From positions 1,426,001-1,490,000 of the forward strand of contig CP112999.1 of the NCBI GenBank assembly GCA_026625165.1: a stretch of 64,000 nt of DNA, written 5' to 3'. The stretch is from Methanoregula sp. Lineage in GTDB: Archaea > Halobacteriota > Methanomicrobia > Methanomicrobiales > Methanospirillaceae. Position numbers and translations under genes: made by a program. This document shows positions 23,501 to 32,951 of this stretch, in pieces. The notes under the pieces are model-generated. The model worked only from the letters and a program-made list of their open reading frames with translations. It was not told where the DNA came from and made no database searches. Every line of letters begins with the position of its first letter. Positions within the stretch are counted from its first letter, which is position 1.

Positions 23501-24418
23501 ATGATTAAAATTCTTATTACCGGATCAAATGGGTTTCTTGGTTCGAATCTTGTCAGTTATTTCTCACAAAAATCAAATTATAGAGTGTTTTCAACTTCCC
23601 AGAAACGATCTGTTGACCCGGAACTGAATGATTTTATTCAGGGAAATCTGTTGGATATATCATTTGTTAATCATCTTTTTTCTACGGTGCAACCGGATAT
23701 CGTAATTAACACTGTCAGCCTTGTTAATGTGGACCAGTGTGAAGAGAATCCGGATCTTGCAAATGCTGTAACGGTGGTCACAGCAGAAAACATTGCACAG
23801 GCATCAGATCGCTATCGCTGCCGCCTGGTATACATATCGACAGATCATCTGTTTGATGGTAAAAAATCGATGTATACAGAGGGGGATATTCCGGCGCCGG
23901 TCAACATATATGGGAAAACCAAACTCCTTGCCGAAAGGAGGACATTGAAGCATGTTGCAGACACGGTCATCGTCAGGACAAACTTTTTTGGATGGAGCCC
24001 ACCTGAACACCCTCCAACATTCGGTGAATGGGTGTACAACAACCTGAAGGAAAAAAAGCCTATGACCCTCTTTACCGATTATTATTTCACTCCAATAGAG
24101 GTCACATATCTTGCGGAAGCAATTGAGACCGTTGCAACATCATCCTTCTCAGGAATCATCAATATTGCCGGATCCGAGCGATGTTCAAAATATGAATTTG
24201 GGATTGCGCTCGCTGAGGAGTGCGGTTTTGATTCTGGTCCGATTACGCCTGCCACCATTGAATCAGATTCGTTCAAAGCCCCACGTCAGCAGGATTTATC
24301 GCTTTCAACAGAAAAATTCAGAAAATTATTTAATAAGGAATTATTTGCGTTGCGTCAAAGTATCAAAAAATTCTGCAGGGACAGAGAAAACAAGGATATG
24401 CAAAATAATAAATTATAA
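23501..24418 (+). CDS. RmlD-like NAD(P)-dependent sugar reductase
   Basis: I prefer the ATG giving MIKILITGSNGFLGSN over the one four codons earlier, since it begins the first strand directly. The 305-residue protein is an extended SDR of the RmlD (dTDP-4-dehydrorhamnose reductase) group: nucleotide motif GSNGFLG (8-14), active-site VYISTDHLFDG and YGKTKLLAE, and the RmlD-like PVNIYGKTK segment. It would reduce a 4-keto deoxy sugar nucleotide. The C-terminus ends 4 nt from the convergent pseI gene. Confidence 0.75.
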   Translation: MIKILITGSNGFLGSNLVSYFSQKSNYRVFSTSQKRSVDPELNDFIQGNLLDISFVNHLFSTVQPDIVINTVSLVNVDQCEENPDLANAVTVVTAENIAQASDRYRCRLVYISTDHLFDGKKSMYTEGDIPAPVNIYGKTKLLAERRTLKHVADTVIVRTNFFGWSPPEHPPTFGEWVYNNLKEKKPMTLFTDYYFTPIEVTYLAEAIETVATSSFSGIINIAGSERCSKYEFGIALAEECGFDSGPITPATIESDSFKAPRQQDLSLSTEKFRKLFNKELFALRQSIKKFCRDRENKDMQNNKL

Positions 24419-24422
24419 GGTG

Positions 24423-25472
24423 TTATTCAACCAAATCCCATGACAATGGTGTGCCTCTTTTAATATCTTTTTTTGCCTTCTTTCCGATAATCTGATCCTG
24501 ATATTTTGGAGGTAATCCATGTCCTGGCCGTATCGAACGTACATTATGTTCAGAGAGAATTTCTCCTCTGGCAATATCCCGGACCACAAAAAGCGATCTT
24601 CGGTATAACCGGCTCGCTTTTTCGTGTTCAGTCACTTCATATGAGACTTTTCCAAGTGCACTTTGGGTTGTCCGCACCGCATCAACCATTGCCTTGAATT
24701 CCTGCGGTTCAAGAGAGAATGCACTATCCGGTCCCGGTGTGCTCCGGGAGAGGGTGAAATGCTTTTCGATGATGCAGGCACCAAGCGCAACTGCCGCTAA
24801 CGGAACAGCAATTCCCAGCGTGTGGTCGGACAACCCAACCGGAACATCGAAGTATTCTGCCATGTGGGGAATAGTGCGCAGGTTCATCTCTTCCGGAGAA
24901 GCAGGATATGCACTTGTGCATTTCAGGAGGGCGATTTGGTTATTCCCCGTCTCGCGGACTGCATTGACAGCGTCCTCAATTTCCAATAACGTTGCCATCC
25001 CGGTTGAAATGATGACCGGTTTACCGCAACCGGCAATTTTTTTGATTAAAGGGATATCAACAACTTCAAATGATGCAACCTTGTATGCGGGTACATCCAT
25101 TTTTTCGAGAAAATCAACAGATGTTGTATCGAACGGTGTAGAGAAGAGATCGAGCCCGATATTATTTGCGATTTTTTTCAGTTCCGGTTGCCATTCCCAT
25201 GGCGTGTAAGCTTCATTGTAAAGTTCATAGAGATTCTTACCTTTCCAGATTAAACCATCACCGATCTGAAAATAATTTTCTCTACAATCAATAGTCATCG
25301 TATCGGGAGTGTAAGTCTGAATTTTTACTGCATCAGCTCCGGCATCCTTCGCACTCCTGATCAATTTTACGGCTTGATCGAAATCCTGATTGTGGTTTGC
25401 AGATAATTCGGCGATGATATAGGTCGAAGTCCCGGGTCCAACCAATTGTTTGTTTATTTTTAATGCATTCAT
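24423..25472 (-). CDS. pseI: Pseudaminic acid synthase-type NeuB-family enzyme
   Basis: A 349-residue NeuB/SpsE-family synthase. The barrel domain starts YIIAELSANHNQDFDQAVKLI and holds AGADAVKIQTYTPDTMT, STPFD, KVASFE, ISTGMATLLEIEDAV and the metal-ligand segment IEKHFTLSR. An antifreeze-like SAF domain follows (SLFVVRDIARGEILSEHNVRSIRPGHGLPP). The ANHN and TYTPDTMTID segments are closer to PseI than to NeuB or legionaminate synthase. The enzyme condenses phosphoenolpyruvate with 6-deoxy-AltdiNAc to give pseudaminic acid. It is the last gene of a minus-strand operon starting at 32775. Confidence 0.85.
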   Translation of the reverse strand: MNALKINKQLVGPGTSTYIIAELSANHNQDFDQAVKLIRSAKDAGADAVKIQTYTPDTMTIDCRENYFQIGDGLIWKGKNLYELYNEAYTPWEWQPELKKIANNIGLDLFSTPFDTTSVDFLEKMDVPAYKVASFEVVDIPLIKKIAGCGKPVIISTGMATLLEIEDAVNAVRETGNNQIALLKCTSAYPASPEEMNLRTIPHMAEYFDVPVGLSDHTLGIAVPLAAVALGACIIEKHFTLSRSTPGPDSAFSLEPQEFKAMVDAVRTTQSALGKVSYEVTEHEKASRLYRRSLFVVRDIARGEILSEHNVRSIRPGHGLPPKYQDQIIGKKAKKDIKRGTPLSWDLVE

Positions 25473-25496
25473 ATCAACACAATGCCGCTTCTTTTC

Positions 25497-26531
25497 TCAG
25501 GTTTTATCATATTTCTGTTTTTCCGGCATCCATTCAGGAATAGTTTCAAATCCATTTCCAAAATCGATAAGTTCGGATATATATCTTTTAAAACGGACTC
25601 TTCGGGTGGATGATCTCCCGATATCCACTGATCCCTTTAAGACGAGATCCAATGACCATTCAACATCGTTAAACCCGCAAATAGCTCTTGCTGCAGTCAG
25701 ACTTGAAAATCGCGGATTTACTTCAAGTAATTTCACGCCTTTGGAACTTTTCCGGACCTGAATGTTGATACTGCCATGCGGTGAAATGATCCTTGCGATG
25801 TTTTTTCCGTACTCCAGAACATCAGGATCATCGCAGGTTTCCGCATACCATGATGCCCCGGTCAACCCGAGTGATCTCCGAAAGGCTATAGCTTGGATCT
25901 GTTGATCATCTGAAAAAATTCCAATAGAATATTCACCGAAATCATCATCTATGTATTCCTGAACAAGGGGGAGATCACAGTAAAGGAGGGCAGTTTTCAA
26001 TTCTTCCGTATTATTCGCAATATGCACTGATTTTGATCCTCGTGAAATCCGCTCTTTAACAACTACCGGGTATCCGGTTTTTTGAATCAGTTTTGATACA
26101 GCCCGAATATTTTTTCCATCGGCATACAATGCAATGTTGATTTTTTTATCCAGGGCTTGCATGCTTCGGAGTTTATCACCGTATGTTCGTATGATCGATG
26201 CATTCTGACAAATGAACGGTATTCCATTAGGTAATTGTTGTATATTCCCGAATTTACTTAAAAAAGAGATTTCCTGTTCACTGGCAGGAATGAATGTATC
26301 GATACAAAGATCCGAACAAAGCCCGTCAATTTCTTTGACATAACTTTGTTCCGTGGCTGGCGGAACAACCTGAAATGAATCAACAAATAATTTTCCGATC
26401 CCGTTATCTTCAATGTCACACCCGTGACATGCAATTTTTCGTTTGCTTAATTTTAAGGATTTTACAATGGCCTGCCCGACATCCCCCCCGATTGCACTTA
26501 CCAAAACCTGAAGTTGGGATTTATCTTTCAT
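25497..26531 (-). CDS. ATP-grasp enzyme (carbamoyl-phosphate-synthase-like)
   Basis: A 344-residue ATP-grasp protein. A Rossmann-like N-domain begins VLVSAIGGDVGQAIVKSL, the ATP-binding centre contains YPVVVKERISRGSKSVHI and LVQEYIDDDFGEYSIGIF, and the metal-binding end is VKLLEVNPRFSS. ATP-grasp ligases of this type join a carboxylate to an amine. In nonulosonic-acid loci they are candidates for attaching amino acids or other acyl groups to the amino sugar, but that is inference. Its start overlaps the metallophosphoesterase stop by ATGA; it lies between that gene and pseI. Confidence 0.75.
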   Translation of the reverse strand: MKDKSQLQVLVSAIGGDVGQAIVKSLKLSKRKIACHGCDIEDNGIGKLFVDSFQVVPPATEQSYVKEIDGLCSDLCIDTFIPASEQEISFLSKFGNIQQLPNGIPFICQNASIIRTYGDKLRSMQALDKKINIALYADGKNIRAVSKLIQKTGYPVVVKERISRGSKSVHIANNTEELKTALLYCDLPLVQEYIDDDFGEYSIGIFSDDQQIQAIAFRRSLGLTGASWYAETCDDPDVLEYGKNIARIISPHGSINIQVRKSSKGVKLLEVNPRFSSLTAARAICGFNDVEWSLDLVLKGSVDIGRSSTRRVRFKRYISELIDFGNGFETIPEWMPEKQKYDKT

Positions 26532-27214
26532 TGAAGTACCTGAACCAGATATGCATTCTCCGGATCATGGATCCGGGCATCCTCTATTACCTGCCGTGGA
26601 TCGTATGAAACCCTGAAAAACTGTACGTCTCGTGAAGATATATCAAGTTCTGCAAAACACGCACCTTTTTTTCCATCACGGGGCTGTCCGACCGACCCGG
26701 GGTTGATGATTAGCTTTCTACCGATATGTTTAACCATGGGATAATGAGTATGCCCAAGCAGGATGATGTCATCATTGCAGGACTCGAACCGGTTCCAATC
26801 GGAAAAATCAGGATAGACACGTCCATTGAGAGGATCCCAAGGAGATCCGTGTATGAGGGCCAGGGATACTCCGTCAATGTTGAGATGCAATTGCACCGGG
26901 AGAGCAAAAAGCCTCTCTTTTGAAGTTACAGACAATTGCTCTGCCGAACGCTTCAGAGCGGAACCGAATGCTCTTTGATAATCATCAGGGAGTGAGTCTG
27001 AAGATAATAAGTCAAGAAGGATCTGATCGTGATTTCCACGGACACTAGTCACCATATCTGCTGGCATCATTTCTATGCATTCGTTAACAAAGGAGTAATA
27101 ACCTGCAAAATCCCCCAGAAAAAGGATACGATCCACCCGCTCAATCAGACAGTCAAGCACTACCTTTAACGCGGAAGAATTCCCATGAATGTCAGAGATC
27201 AGACCCAATTTCAT
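26528..27214 (-). CDS. YfcE-like metallophosphoesterase
   Basis: A 228-residue calcineurin-like phosphoesterase with all metal-ligand motifs: SDIHGN (7-12), FLGDFAGYY, RGNHDQ, LIHGSPWD, LLGHTHYP. The compact size and motifs are those of the YfcE/MJ0936 group, which hydrolyses phosphodiesters. It is coupled by ATGA to the ATP-grasp gene and follows a methyltransferase gene in the pseudaminic operon. It could hydrolyse a sugar or cofactor phosphate in the pathway; the substrate is unknown. Confidence 0.8.
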   Translation of the reverse strand: MKLGLISDIHGNSSALKVVLDCLIERVDRILFLGDFAGYYSFVNECIEMMPADMVTSVRGNHDQILLDLLSSDSLPDDYQRAFGSALKRSAEQLSVTSKERLFALPVQLHLNIDGVSLALIHGSPWDPLNGRVYPDFSDWNRFESCNDDIILLGHTHYPMVKHIGRKLIINPGSVGQPRDGKKGACFAELDISSRDVQFFRVSYDPRQVIEDARIHDPENAYLVQVLQ

Positions 27215-27227
27215 TTCAAAGTCCCGT

Positions 27228-28163
27228 TCAGTGTGTGTCCGTATTTTTCAGTTGTGCATATACCAAACAGCACCGTCCAAGAGAATGCTGTGCAAAACAG
27301 GAATACAAATTGCGTCGCAGCGAACATGGTATAGCCATTTCAAATAATTTTCTTTTCTGATGACACATGGATCCAACTTTTGGATCTCTGATATAATTGT
27401 CCCCCATCAGAAGGAACAATTCCATAGGGAAGTCTGTTGTCTTTTCAATTACAGAAAAATCCTGTGATTCAAGAAATTTTTGAAGAGAATCCATTGAGAA
27501 ATAGTTAATGTGGTCGGGAATGGACGGCCACCAAGGGTCTATTTCGAGATTTTCCTGCGCAGTCATCTGAAAAGATGAAAAATCATTTGGTACATTAACG
27601 AATACAATTCCACCAGTTTTTAATAGTCTTTTGACGGTATTCATCATTTTCTGTGGATTTGTAGCATGTTCAAGAACCCCAAACAGGGTCACAACGTTAA
27701 AGAAATGCTGGTAATTCGGGTACTCCGCAATAAAACCATCAAGCGTACTATTGAATACCTTCATATTCTGGATTTCATATGCAGCATTCTCAGAAGGTTC
27801 AATACCGACACAGTCCCACCCCATCTTGTTCATGTATTTTAAAAAATAGCCTGATCCACAACCGATATCACAGATTTTTCCTGATCCTTCTGGAAGATAT
27901 TTGGAAAGTATTTCATTAACATCATTGTAAAGGGTGGCATTCATCCACTGCATTTCTGAATCTGCTTCATCGCCACCATCAAGGTAGTGTTTTAAATTCC
28001 TTCCTTTCGCCCCCCGCCTTATCTGGTCAAAATAAGTCCTCTTATAATAATCATCGATGTCCTGATCTGAGGGGATGGGATCAAGATGTTTATAGCCACA
28101 GACATTACAATCGATGATTTTCTGACCATTTTTCTGATAAATAATGGTACCTTCATGAGGCAT
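27228..28163 (-). CDS. SAM-dependent methyltransferase
   Basis: GGTGA lies 5 nt before the ATG that gives MPHEGTIIYQKNG, so I start there and not eight codons upstream; this start is 11 nt inside pseG. The 311-residue protein has half a zinc ribbon (DCNVCGYKHLDPIPS) with the first CxxC missing, then a class I methyltransferase domain with motif I ICDIGCGSGYFL and FGVLEHATNPQ. The architecture is that of sugar C- or O-methyltransferases of surface-glycan loci. The target sugar is unknown. Confidence 0.75.
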   Translation of the reverse strand: MPHEGTIIYQKNGQKIIDCNVCGYKHLDPIPSDQDIDDYYKRTYFDQIRRGAKGRNLKHYLDGGDEADSEMQWMNATLYNDVNEILSKYLPEGSGKICDIGCGSGYFLKYMNKMGWDCVGIEPSENAAYEIQNMKVFNSTLDGFIAEYPNYQHFFNVVTLFGVLEHATNPQKMMNTVKRLLKTGGIVFVNVPNDFSSFQMTAQENLEIDPWWPSIPDHINYFSMDSLQKFLESQDFSVIEKTTDFPMELFLLMGDNYIRDPKVGSMCHQKRKLFEMAIPCSLRRNLYSCFAQHSLGRCCLVYAQLKNTDTH

Positions 28164-29199
28164 TTCGTTCACCAGTAATACATTCAATTACACGCTTACT
28201 GCCACCACCGTCAACCAGAATCCTTCCTTTCTCTGCCATTTGCTTACGCAAATCTTCTGACTTAATAACATCCATTAGTGCCAATGAGATATCATCTGGT
28301 TTTAGTTTTTCAAACCAGCCGAGATTCTTAATAACACCGAATTGATCTAGTATTTCCGAATTTAAAACTTGGTTTTGTGCATGATTAATTGTGATACCTG
28401 GCAGACCCATAAACGCCAGTTCAAGATTTGTGCTTCCCCCTGCAGATATCGCAAGATCTGCCCATGACATCAGTTCTGGCATATCTCTGGCATTCACAAT
28501 TAGATCTCCAGTGAAGTGACTCGAAATGATTTTTTGTTGCATTTTTTGATTGTTTGGATTATTTTTTGCAACTATTACTTTTACCTCAATCCCATTAACA
28601 GTTACACTTCCCAAGGCGTCAAGTACCATTGATGTCACATTTTCTGGGTCTGAACCACCCAGAGAGACGAGGATTTTTTTTGCTATCCGGGGTATACGCC
28701 GGTGCCAATTTTTCCATTTTAAAAATTCCTTTCGGATTAAAGCAAATTGCGTACCGAGGATCAATTTTGTATATACCGCTCGTTTTTTGTAGTAAGTATC
28801 ATTTGCATATATATTCTGATTCAAAACAAGATCAGCAGAATAATAATCAGCATGCCCAAAATCATCAATGAAAAGAATTTTAAGTCCATTATCCTTTAAT
28901 AAACGCTGAAATTCTGCATCAAAAAGATATCCATCAACAACAACCCACTCTGCTCCGTTCTGCTCTGCAATTTTACCGGTCTTGTAAGCATCTTCATGAC
29001 TTCCGGCCTTGGTTGAATGATAGATAATGTCCATACCATCAGCATTGATCGACTCTTCTGCTGAGGGGGTGGTGCCTGCCATAACAAATGTCACTTTCCC
29101 ACCCTGCTCCTGCCATCCCTGTGCCACTGCAAGACACCGCATCACATGCCCGGTGCCAATCGCTGTGCTGGCATCTGCACGGATAATGAGATTGCTCAT
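28153..29199 (-). CDS. pseG: PseG-like UDP-sugar hydrolase
   Basis: A 348-residue GT-B fold hydrolase. The start IIRADASTAIGTGHVMRCLAVA contains the GxGHxxR signature of PseG/SpsG, with His in GTGHVMRC as catalytic residue. WVVVDGYLFD, LVSLGGSDPEN and ISAGGSTNLELAFMG are further family segments. PseG removes UDP from UDP-6-deoxy-AltdiNAc before PseI acts. It overlaps the class III aminotransferase gene by ATGA and the methyltransferase gene at its 3' end. Confidence 0.85.
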   Translation of the reverse strand: MSNLIIRADASTAIGTGHVMRCLAVAQGWQEQGGKVTFVMAGTTPSAEESINADGMDIIYHSTKAGSHEDAYKTGKIAEQNGAEWVVVDGYLFDAEFQRLLKDNGLKILFIDDFGHADYYSADLVLNQNIYANDTYYKKRAVYTKLILGTQFALIRKEFLKWKNWHRRIPRIAKKILVSLGGSDPENVTSMVLDALGSVTVNGIEVKVIVAKNNPNNQKMQQKIISSHFTGDLIVNARDMPELMSWADLAISAGGSTNLELAFMGLPGITINHAQNQVLNSEILDQFGVIKNLGWFEKLKPDDISLALMDVIKSEDLRKQMAEKGRILVDGGGSKRVIECITGERNAS

Positions 29200-30512
29200 G
29201 TCAATCGGTGGAACCCGGAATGTGCCGCAGGTCCTTTAAGCATACTCATAAGTGTGCCTTTATCTAGAGCTTTAGAAATGGAGATCATCGTATCCCCGGT
29301 TTCATCGAGATACCTCTGGATATGTGCATCCGTGTGAGCGTAACTCGCATCGTATGATTTTCCGGCAAGGAATCCCTTCTTTAGCATATTCTGAGTGAAC
29401 AAAGTCTGTGCAGCCAGACTCTGGTCGCATTTAAATGAAAAATGACTTAAGGGGGGAATGCCCCCCACATCCAGTTCAAGTCCTGCAACTGCAGCCGCCT
29501 TCTTCCAGCCTTCCTGCACTTTCCTTCCGGATTGTATCAGCTGGTCCGGAACATTGCACCGCTGATATTTTGCTATCGTTGCCAATGCAGCAACCGGTCC
29601 GATGCGCTCTGTCCAGTAAGTGCTGCTGATGAAGGTGTCCTGAGCTGCCTGCATAGTATCCTCCTTTCCGATGATTGCCGCCATCGGATACCCGTTACTC
29701 ATTGCCTTTGCGAATACAGCAATGTCGGGTTTGAGGTTATACAACATATGCGCACCACCGGTTGTCAGCCGGAACCCTGCAGAGACTTCATCAATAATTA
29801 ATACCGCCCCTGATTCTTCTGCAACTTCCCGGACTTCTTTTAGAAAGCCCGGATCGGGTTCGTGGTCCTTGGTGGGTTCCATAACGATCGCCGCCAGTTC
29901 ATTGCTGTTCTGTGACTGTATTGCACGCAGTTCCTCAGGATGATTATAGCGGAACGGTAAGGAAGTCCCTAAAAGTCCACGGGGAACCCCGGACGGGTCC
30001 AGTCCCGGGAGAAGATGCCCGTCAAGAGCGCGGTCGTTTGCAAGATTTGCAGAAAGGTACCAGTCATGCCACCCGTGGTAACCGCAGAATGCAATCTTAT
30101 CTTTTCCCGTTTGGGCACGTGCGATCCGTACGGCAACCGCCATCGCCTCCCCACCACAACGGGTATAACGGACCATTTCCGCCCAAGGATGGAGTTTAAT
30201 CAACACTTCAGCAAGTTCCACTTCCTCAGGGCAGTTCAGGGTGCACATAGACCCGTTTTTTATTGCTTCCGTCACAGCTGAGTCAACATCGTCATCGGCA
30301 TAACCCAGCGGGCAGGCACCAATGCCCATGATACACATGTCGATGAAGTGATTCCCGTCAAGATCCCAGACTTCATCCCCCTTGGCACGCTGGTAATACG
30401 AAGGCCATAAATCCGGCAGGAACTGTTCGCTGCGTTTGGACAGGAGCTGGTTCCCGCCGGGGATTATTTGCTTTGCTTTTTTCCAGAGTTCCGGACCTTT
30501 ATTTAAGTGCAT
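29196..30512 (-). CDS. Class III aminotransferase, glutamate-1-semialdehyde aminomutase-like
   Basis: The ATG at 30512 is chosen because GGTGA lies 6 nt upstream; the codon before it is GTG. The 438-residue enzyme resembles HemL: KQIIPGGNQLLSKR, VWDLDGNHFIDMCIMGIGACPLGY, IIDEVSAGFR and PLP Lys in FAKAMSNGYPMAAIIG. It is not the haem enzyme by context; homologues occur in nonulosonate and spore-coat-type glycan clusters next to SpsF cytidylyltransferases. It may add an amino group to a sugar or a C3/C4 unit used in decorating the sugar. It is coupled to both neighbours. Confidence 0.75.
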   Translation of the reverse strand: MHLNKGPELWKKAKQIIPGGNQLLSKRSEQFLPDLWPSYYQRAKGDEVWDLDGNHFIDMCIMGIGACPLGYADDDVDSAVTEAIKNGSMCTLNCPEEVELAEVLIKLHPWAEMVRYTRCGGEAMAVAVRIARAQTGKDKIAFCGYHGWHDWYLSANLANDRALDGHLLPGLDPSGVPRGLLGTSLPFRYNHPEELRAIQSQNSNELAAIVMEPTKDHEPDPGFLKEVREVAEESGAVLIIDEVSAGFRLTTGGAHMLYNLKPDIAVFAKAMSNGYPMAAIIGKEDTMQAAQDTFISSTYWTERIGPVAALATIAKYQRCNVPDQLIQSGRKVQEGWKKAAAVAGLELDVGGIPPLSHFSFKCDQSLAAQTLFTQNMLKKGFLAGKSYDASYAHTDAHIQRYLDETGDTMISISKALDKGTLMSMLKGPAAHSGFHRLT

Positions 30513-30514
30513 CA

Positions 30515-31792
30515 CTATTCACCGGTTTTGTCCTTGGTATTTAATATACTCATTATGAATTTCTCTCGATCAGGGGCAGCATTGACGCCTGTCAGAGGTT
30601 CGGTCTTTTCAATACCGAAACCGGCATTTTTATAGCAGTTGATTGCTGCCATATTCTCTGATACCACCCCCAGGCAGATTTTATGAAGATTCATTGTGGA
30701 AAATGCATAATTTACAACAGATTTCACTGCTTCTGTGCATATGCCTTTGCCCCACCACACCGGATTTCCAATCATAATCCCGATTGTTGCCTCCTTTTTA
30801 TCAAAAAATATTGGTTCAAGTTTGACATTTCCTATATGAATATTTGTTTCCTTTAAAAAGATTCCAAAAAAAACACATTCTCGACTTTTCCACTTTTCAG
30901 CAATATACAGTTTCAGTTCATTTACCGATGTGTGCTTGGTTTCCAGAAACCGGTTTACTTCCGGGTCATTCAGCCACTGACAATAGGTCTCAGAGGCGTC
31001 TGTGGGCAGAAGCTGTCGTAAATACAGGCGATCTGTCCGCAGTACAACACTTTTTGCATCATCAATCAAGGATATGAAATATCCTTCATTTGATGCAATA
31101 TGCTGATTGATGGTGAGAAGATCCGGATGCGTATTAAGATAATCGAAAATATCCTCCAGTCCGAAAATATCGGTTCCTATTCCTTCGAATAGTTTACTGA
31201 TAAACAAAAAATCTTCACGGGTATCCAGAGTGAACCGGTAAATCGGATATTTTTTTGGAGCATACACATTTTTCTTTTTCATGGAAAGACTATTGCGGAT
31301 ATATGGGGTTACGTGCTCCCTTTCAGAGCCCAGTTTTGCATTTTTCCAGGCATCCTCAAGGGATTGAAATGAGAACACCTCAATGTCAAGACCATCTGGA
31401 TAGGTATATTCCAGTGTGTTCGTAACATAATCATACCCCCCTTTACGGTATTCCCCGATAACATAATCGATAACCCGGGGGTCATGCAATGGACAGTCTG
31501 CCGTTACCCTGACAATTTCGCTGATGGCATACGATTTTGCACATTGGTAAAAACGGTCAAGCACATCATTTTCCGACCCCCTGAAAACTGGGATTTTCTG
31601 GCGATTGCAAAAATCAACTATTGCATCATCTTCGGATTTTTTTGTCGTGGCAACGATTGTTTTATCAAGATATGCAGCTTTTGAGACGCGTGATATCACG
31701 TGCCAGAGAACCGGCTTGCTATGAAGATCCAGCAGCACTTTTCCCGGTAGCCGGCTGGATCCCATCCGTGCCTGGATAATTGCACCGATCAT
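30515..31792 (-). CDS. SpsF-type cytidylyltransferase fused to GNAT acetyltransferase (PseF+PseH-like)
   Basis: A 425-residue two-domain protein. Residues 1-240 are a nucleotidyltransferase: IIQARMGSSRLPGKVL (4-19), SENDVLDRF and VTADCPLHDP, the pattern of SpsF/PseF-like CMP-sugar synthetases. Residues 255-415 are a GNAT domain: LRTDRLYLRQLLPTDAS, IGIMIGNPVWWGKGICTEAV, and CYKNAGF. In separate-gene systems PseH acetylates the 4-amino group and PseF makes CMP-pseudaminate, so one polypeptide could supply both missing steps of this locus. It starts inside the end of the oxidoreductase gene (ATGA) and precedes the class III aminotransferase. Confidence 0.8.
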   Translation of the reverse strand: MIGAIIQARMGSSRLPGKVLLDLHSKPVLWHVISRVSKAAYLDKTIVATTKKSEDDAIVDFCNRQKIPVFRGSENDVLDRFYQCAKSYAISEIVRVTADCPLHDPRVIDYVIGEYRKGGYDYVTNTLEYTYPDGLDIEVFSFQSLEDAWKNAKLGSEREHVTPYIRNSLSMKKKNVYAPKKYPIYRFTLDTREDFLFISKLFEGIGTDIFGLEDIFDYLNTHPDLLTINQHIASNEGYFISLIDDAKSVVLRTDRLYLRQLLPTDASETYCQWLNDPEVNRFLETKHTSVNELKLYIAEKWKSRECVFFGIFLKETNIHIGNVKLEPIFFDKKEATIGIMIGNPVWWGKGICTEAVKSVVNYAFSTMNLHKICLGVVSENMAAINCYKNAGFGIEKTEPLTGVNAAPDREKFIMSILNTKDKTGE

Positions 31793-32775
31793 TTGGGGAA
31801 TACACCCTCACTCATACTCTTTGCTTCAAGAGCAATTTTTAAAATTTTTGCAGCATTGACGATGTCGGATTCCGGAATGGTTCTGTTTCTGATACACTGC
31901 ATAAACATCTGAATTTCCTTAATATAGAGATCATTGATATCAAAGCGATCCTTATACGAGAATATATTTTCTTCACCATTCTTGAAATCCACAACCCGGT
32001 CGCCAAATACCCACTCGGTGGTACTACCGTCCCGGTAACATATTTTACATTTTCTGGAGTATCGTTTCTGCAGGTAATCCGAATGAATCGTCACCAGTTT
32101 ATCAGCATATCTGAAATGAAATGACGCGGTATCTTCTACATCGATCTCAAAGTTGCTGTACTGCCCGAAAGTGCAGAGCACTGAGTCCGGATAGCCAAAA
32201 AGCCAGCAGGCATAATCAAGTTCATGCACATCGTCAAGGATAATGCCTCCACCCATGGATCTGTTTGCGCTGTATACTTTCCGGTAGTCAACTCCGGGCC
32301 TCCAGGTCGGCATGTGCGATCCTGACTCAATCTGGGCGAATGCAACTTTTTTTGGATCTACGTTCTCTTTTAAAAATACGAGTCCTGATTCAAAACGGAG
32401 ATTAAAACCCCCCATGGTAATTAATCCCTGTCTCGATATGGAAGTGAGCAGCTCCGGCACTCCTTCGTAAGTGTGTGACAGTGGTTTTTCAATAAAAAAA
32501 TCCAGACCCGCATCGACGACCTTCTGCGCAACAGGGATATGCAGGTGATTCGGGGTGCAGATGAGTGCCGCATTATAAGATTCGTGCTTCAATGCTGCAT
32601 CGAGATCATAGACCGGGGCATATCCCTTATCCCTGCAAAGTACGGTCAGATTTTCACGTGCCACATCATGAATGCTGACTTTTGCACCCAATTGGGCACA
32701 ATTTTGTGCATGACGGCGCCCAATCGAACCGGCACCGATGATCAAAATTTTTGGCCTGTCTTGCTGTTCATCCAT
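31789..32775 (-). CDS. Gfo/Idh/MocA-family oxidoreductase
   Basis: The start MDEQQDRPKILIIGAGS is preceded by GAGGAATCA at proper distance; an ATG five codons earlier lacks a site. The 328-residue protein has the NAD-binding GAGSIGRRHA motif, FFIEKPLSH with the catalytic-region EKP, and GGGIILDDVHELDYACWLFG in the C-terminal domain. It would oxidise or reduce a sugar or sugar nucleotide. It heads the pseudaminic operon, with 176 nt to the next upstream gene on the same strand. Confidence 0.8.
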   Translation of the reverse strand: MDEQQDRPKILIIGAGSIGRRHAQNCAQLGAKVSIHDVARENLTVLCRDKGYAPVYDLDAALKHESYNAALICTPNHLHIPVAQKVVDAGLDFFIEKPLSHTYEGVPELLTSISRQGLITMGGFNLRFESGLVFLKENVDPKKVAFAQIESGSHMPTWRPGVDYRKVYSANRSMGGGIILDDVHELDYACWLFGYPDSVLCTFGQYSNFEIDVEDTASFHFRYADKLVTIHSDYLQKRYSRKCKICYRDGSTTEWVFGDRVVDFKNGEENIFSYKDRFDINDLYIKEIQMFMQCIRNRTIPESDIVNAAKILKIALEAKSMSEGVFPK

Positions 32776-32951
32776 CGAATGATTCCTCATGAAGATAACA
32801 ATATTCAGATTCTATTTTGGTTTTTCTCAACAGTACATTGACGGGTTTTGTCATAAATTAATAGCTGGGAAAAATTATAGTGAAAAAACCTATGACGATA
32901 AGTCATTTTATCAACCAAAAGTAAGGTTGATAAAAAACAAAGAGCGGCAAA

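Noticed and set aside
29196-30512. Glutamate-1-semialdehyde aminomutase for haem/F430 synthesis
   Set aside because: Sequence is HemL-like, but it is coupled to glycan genes and no tetrapyrrole genes are nearby, so a glycan role is more likely.
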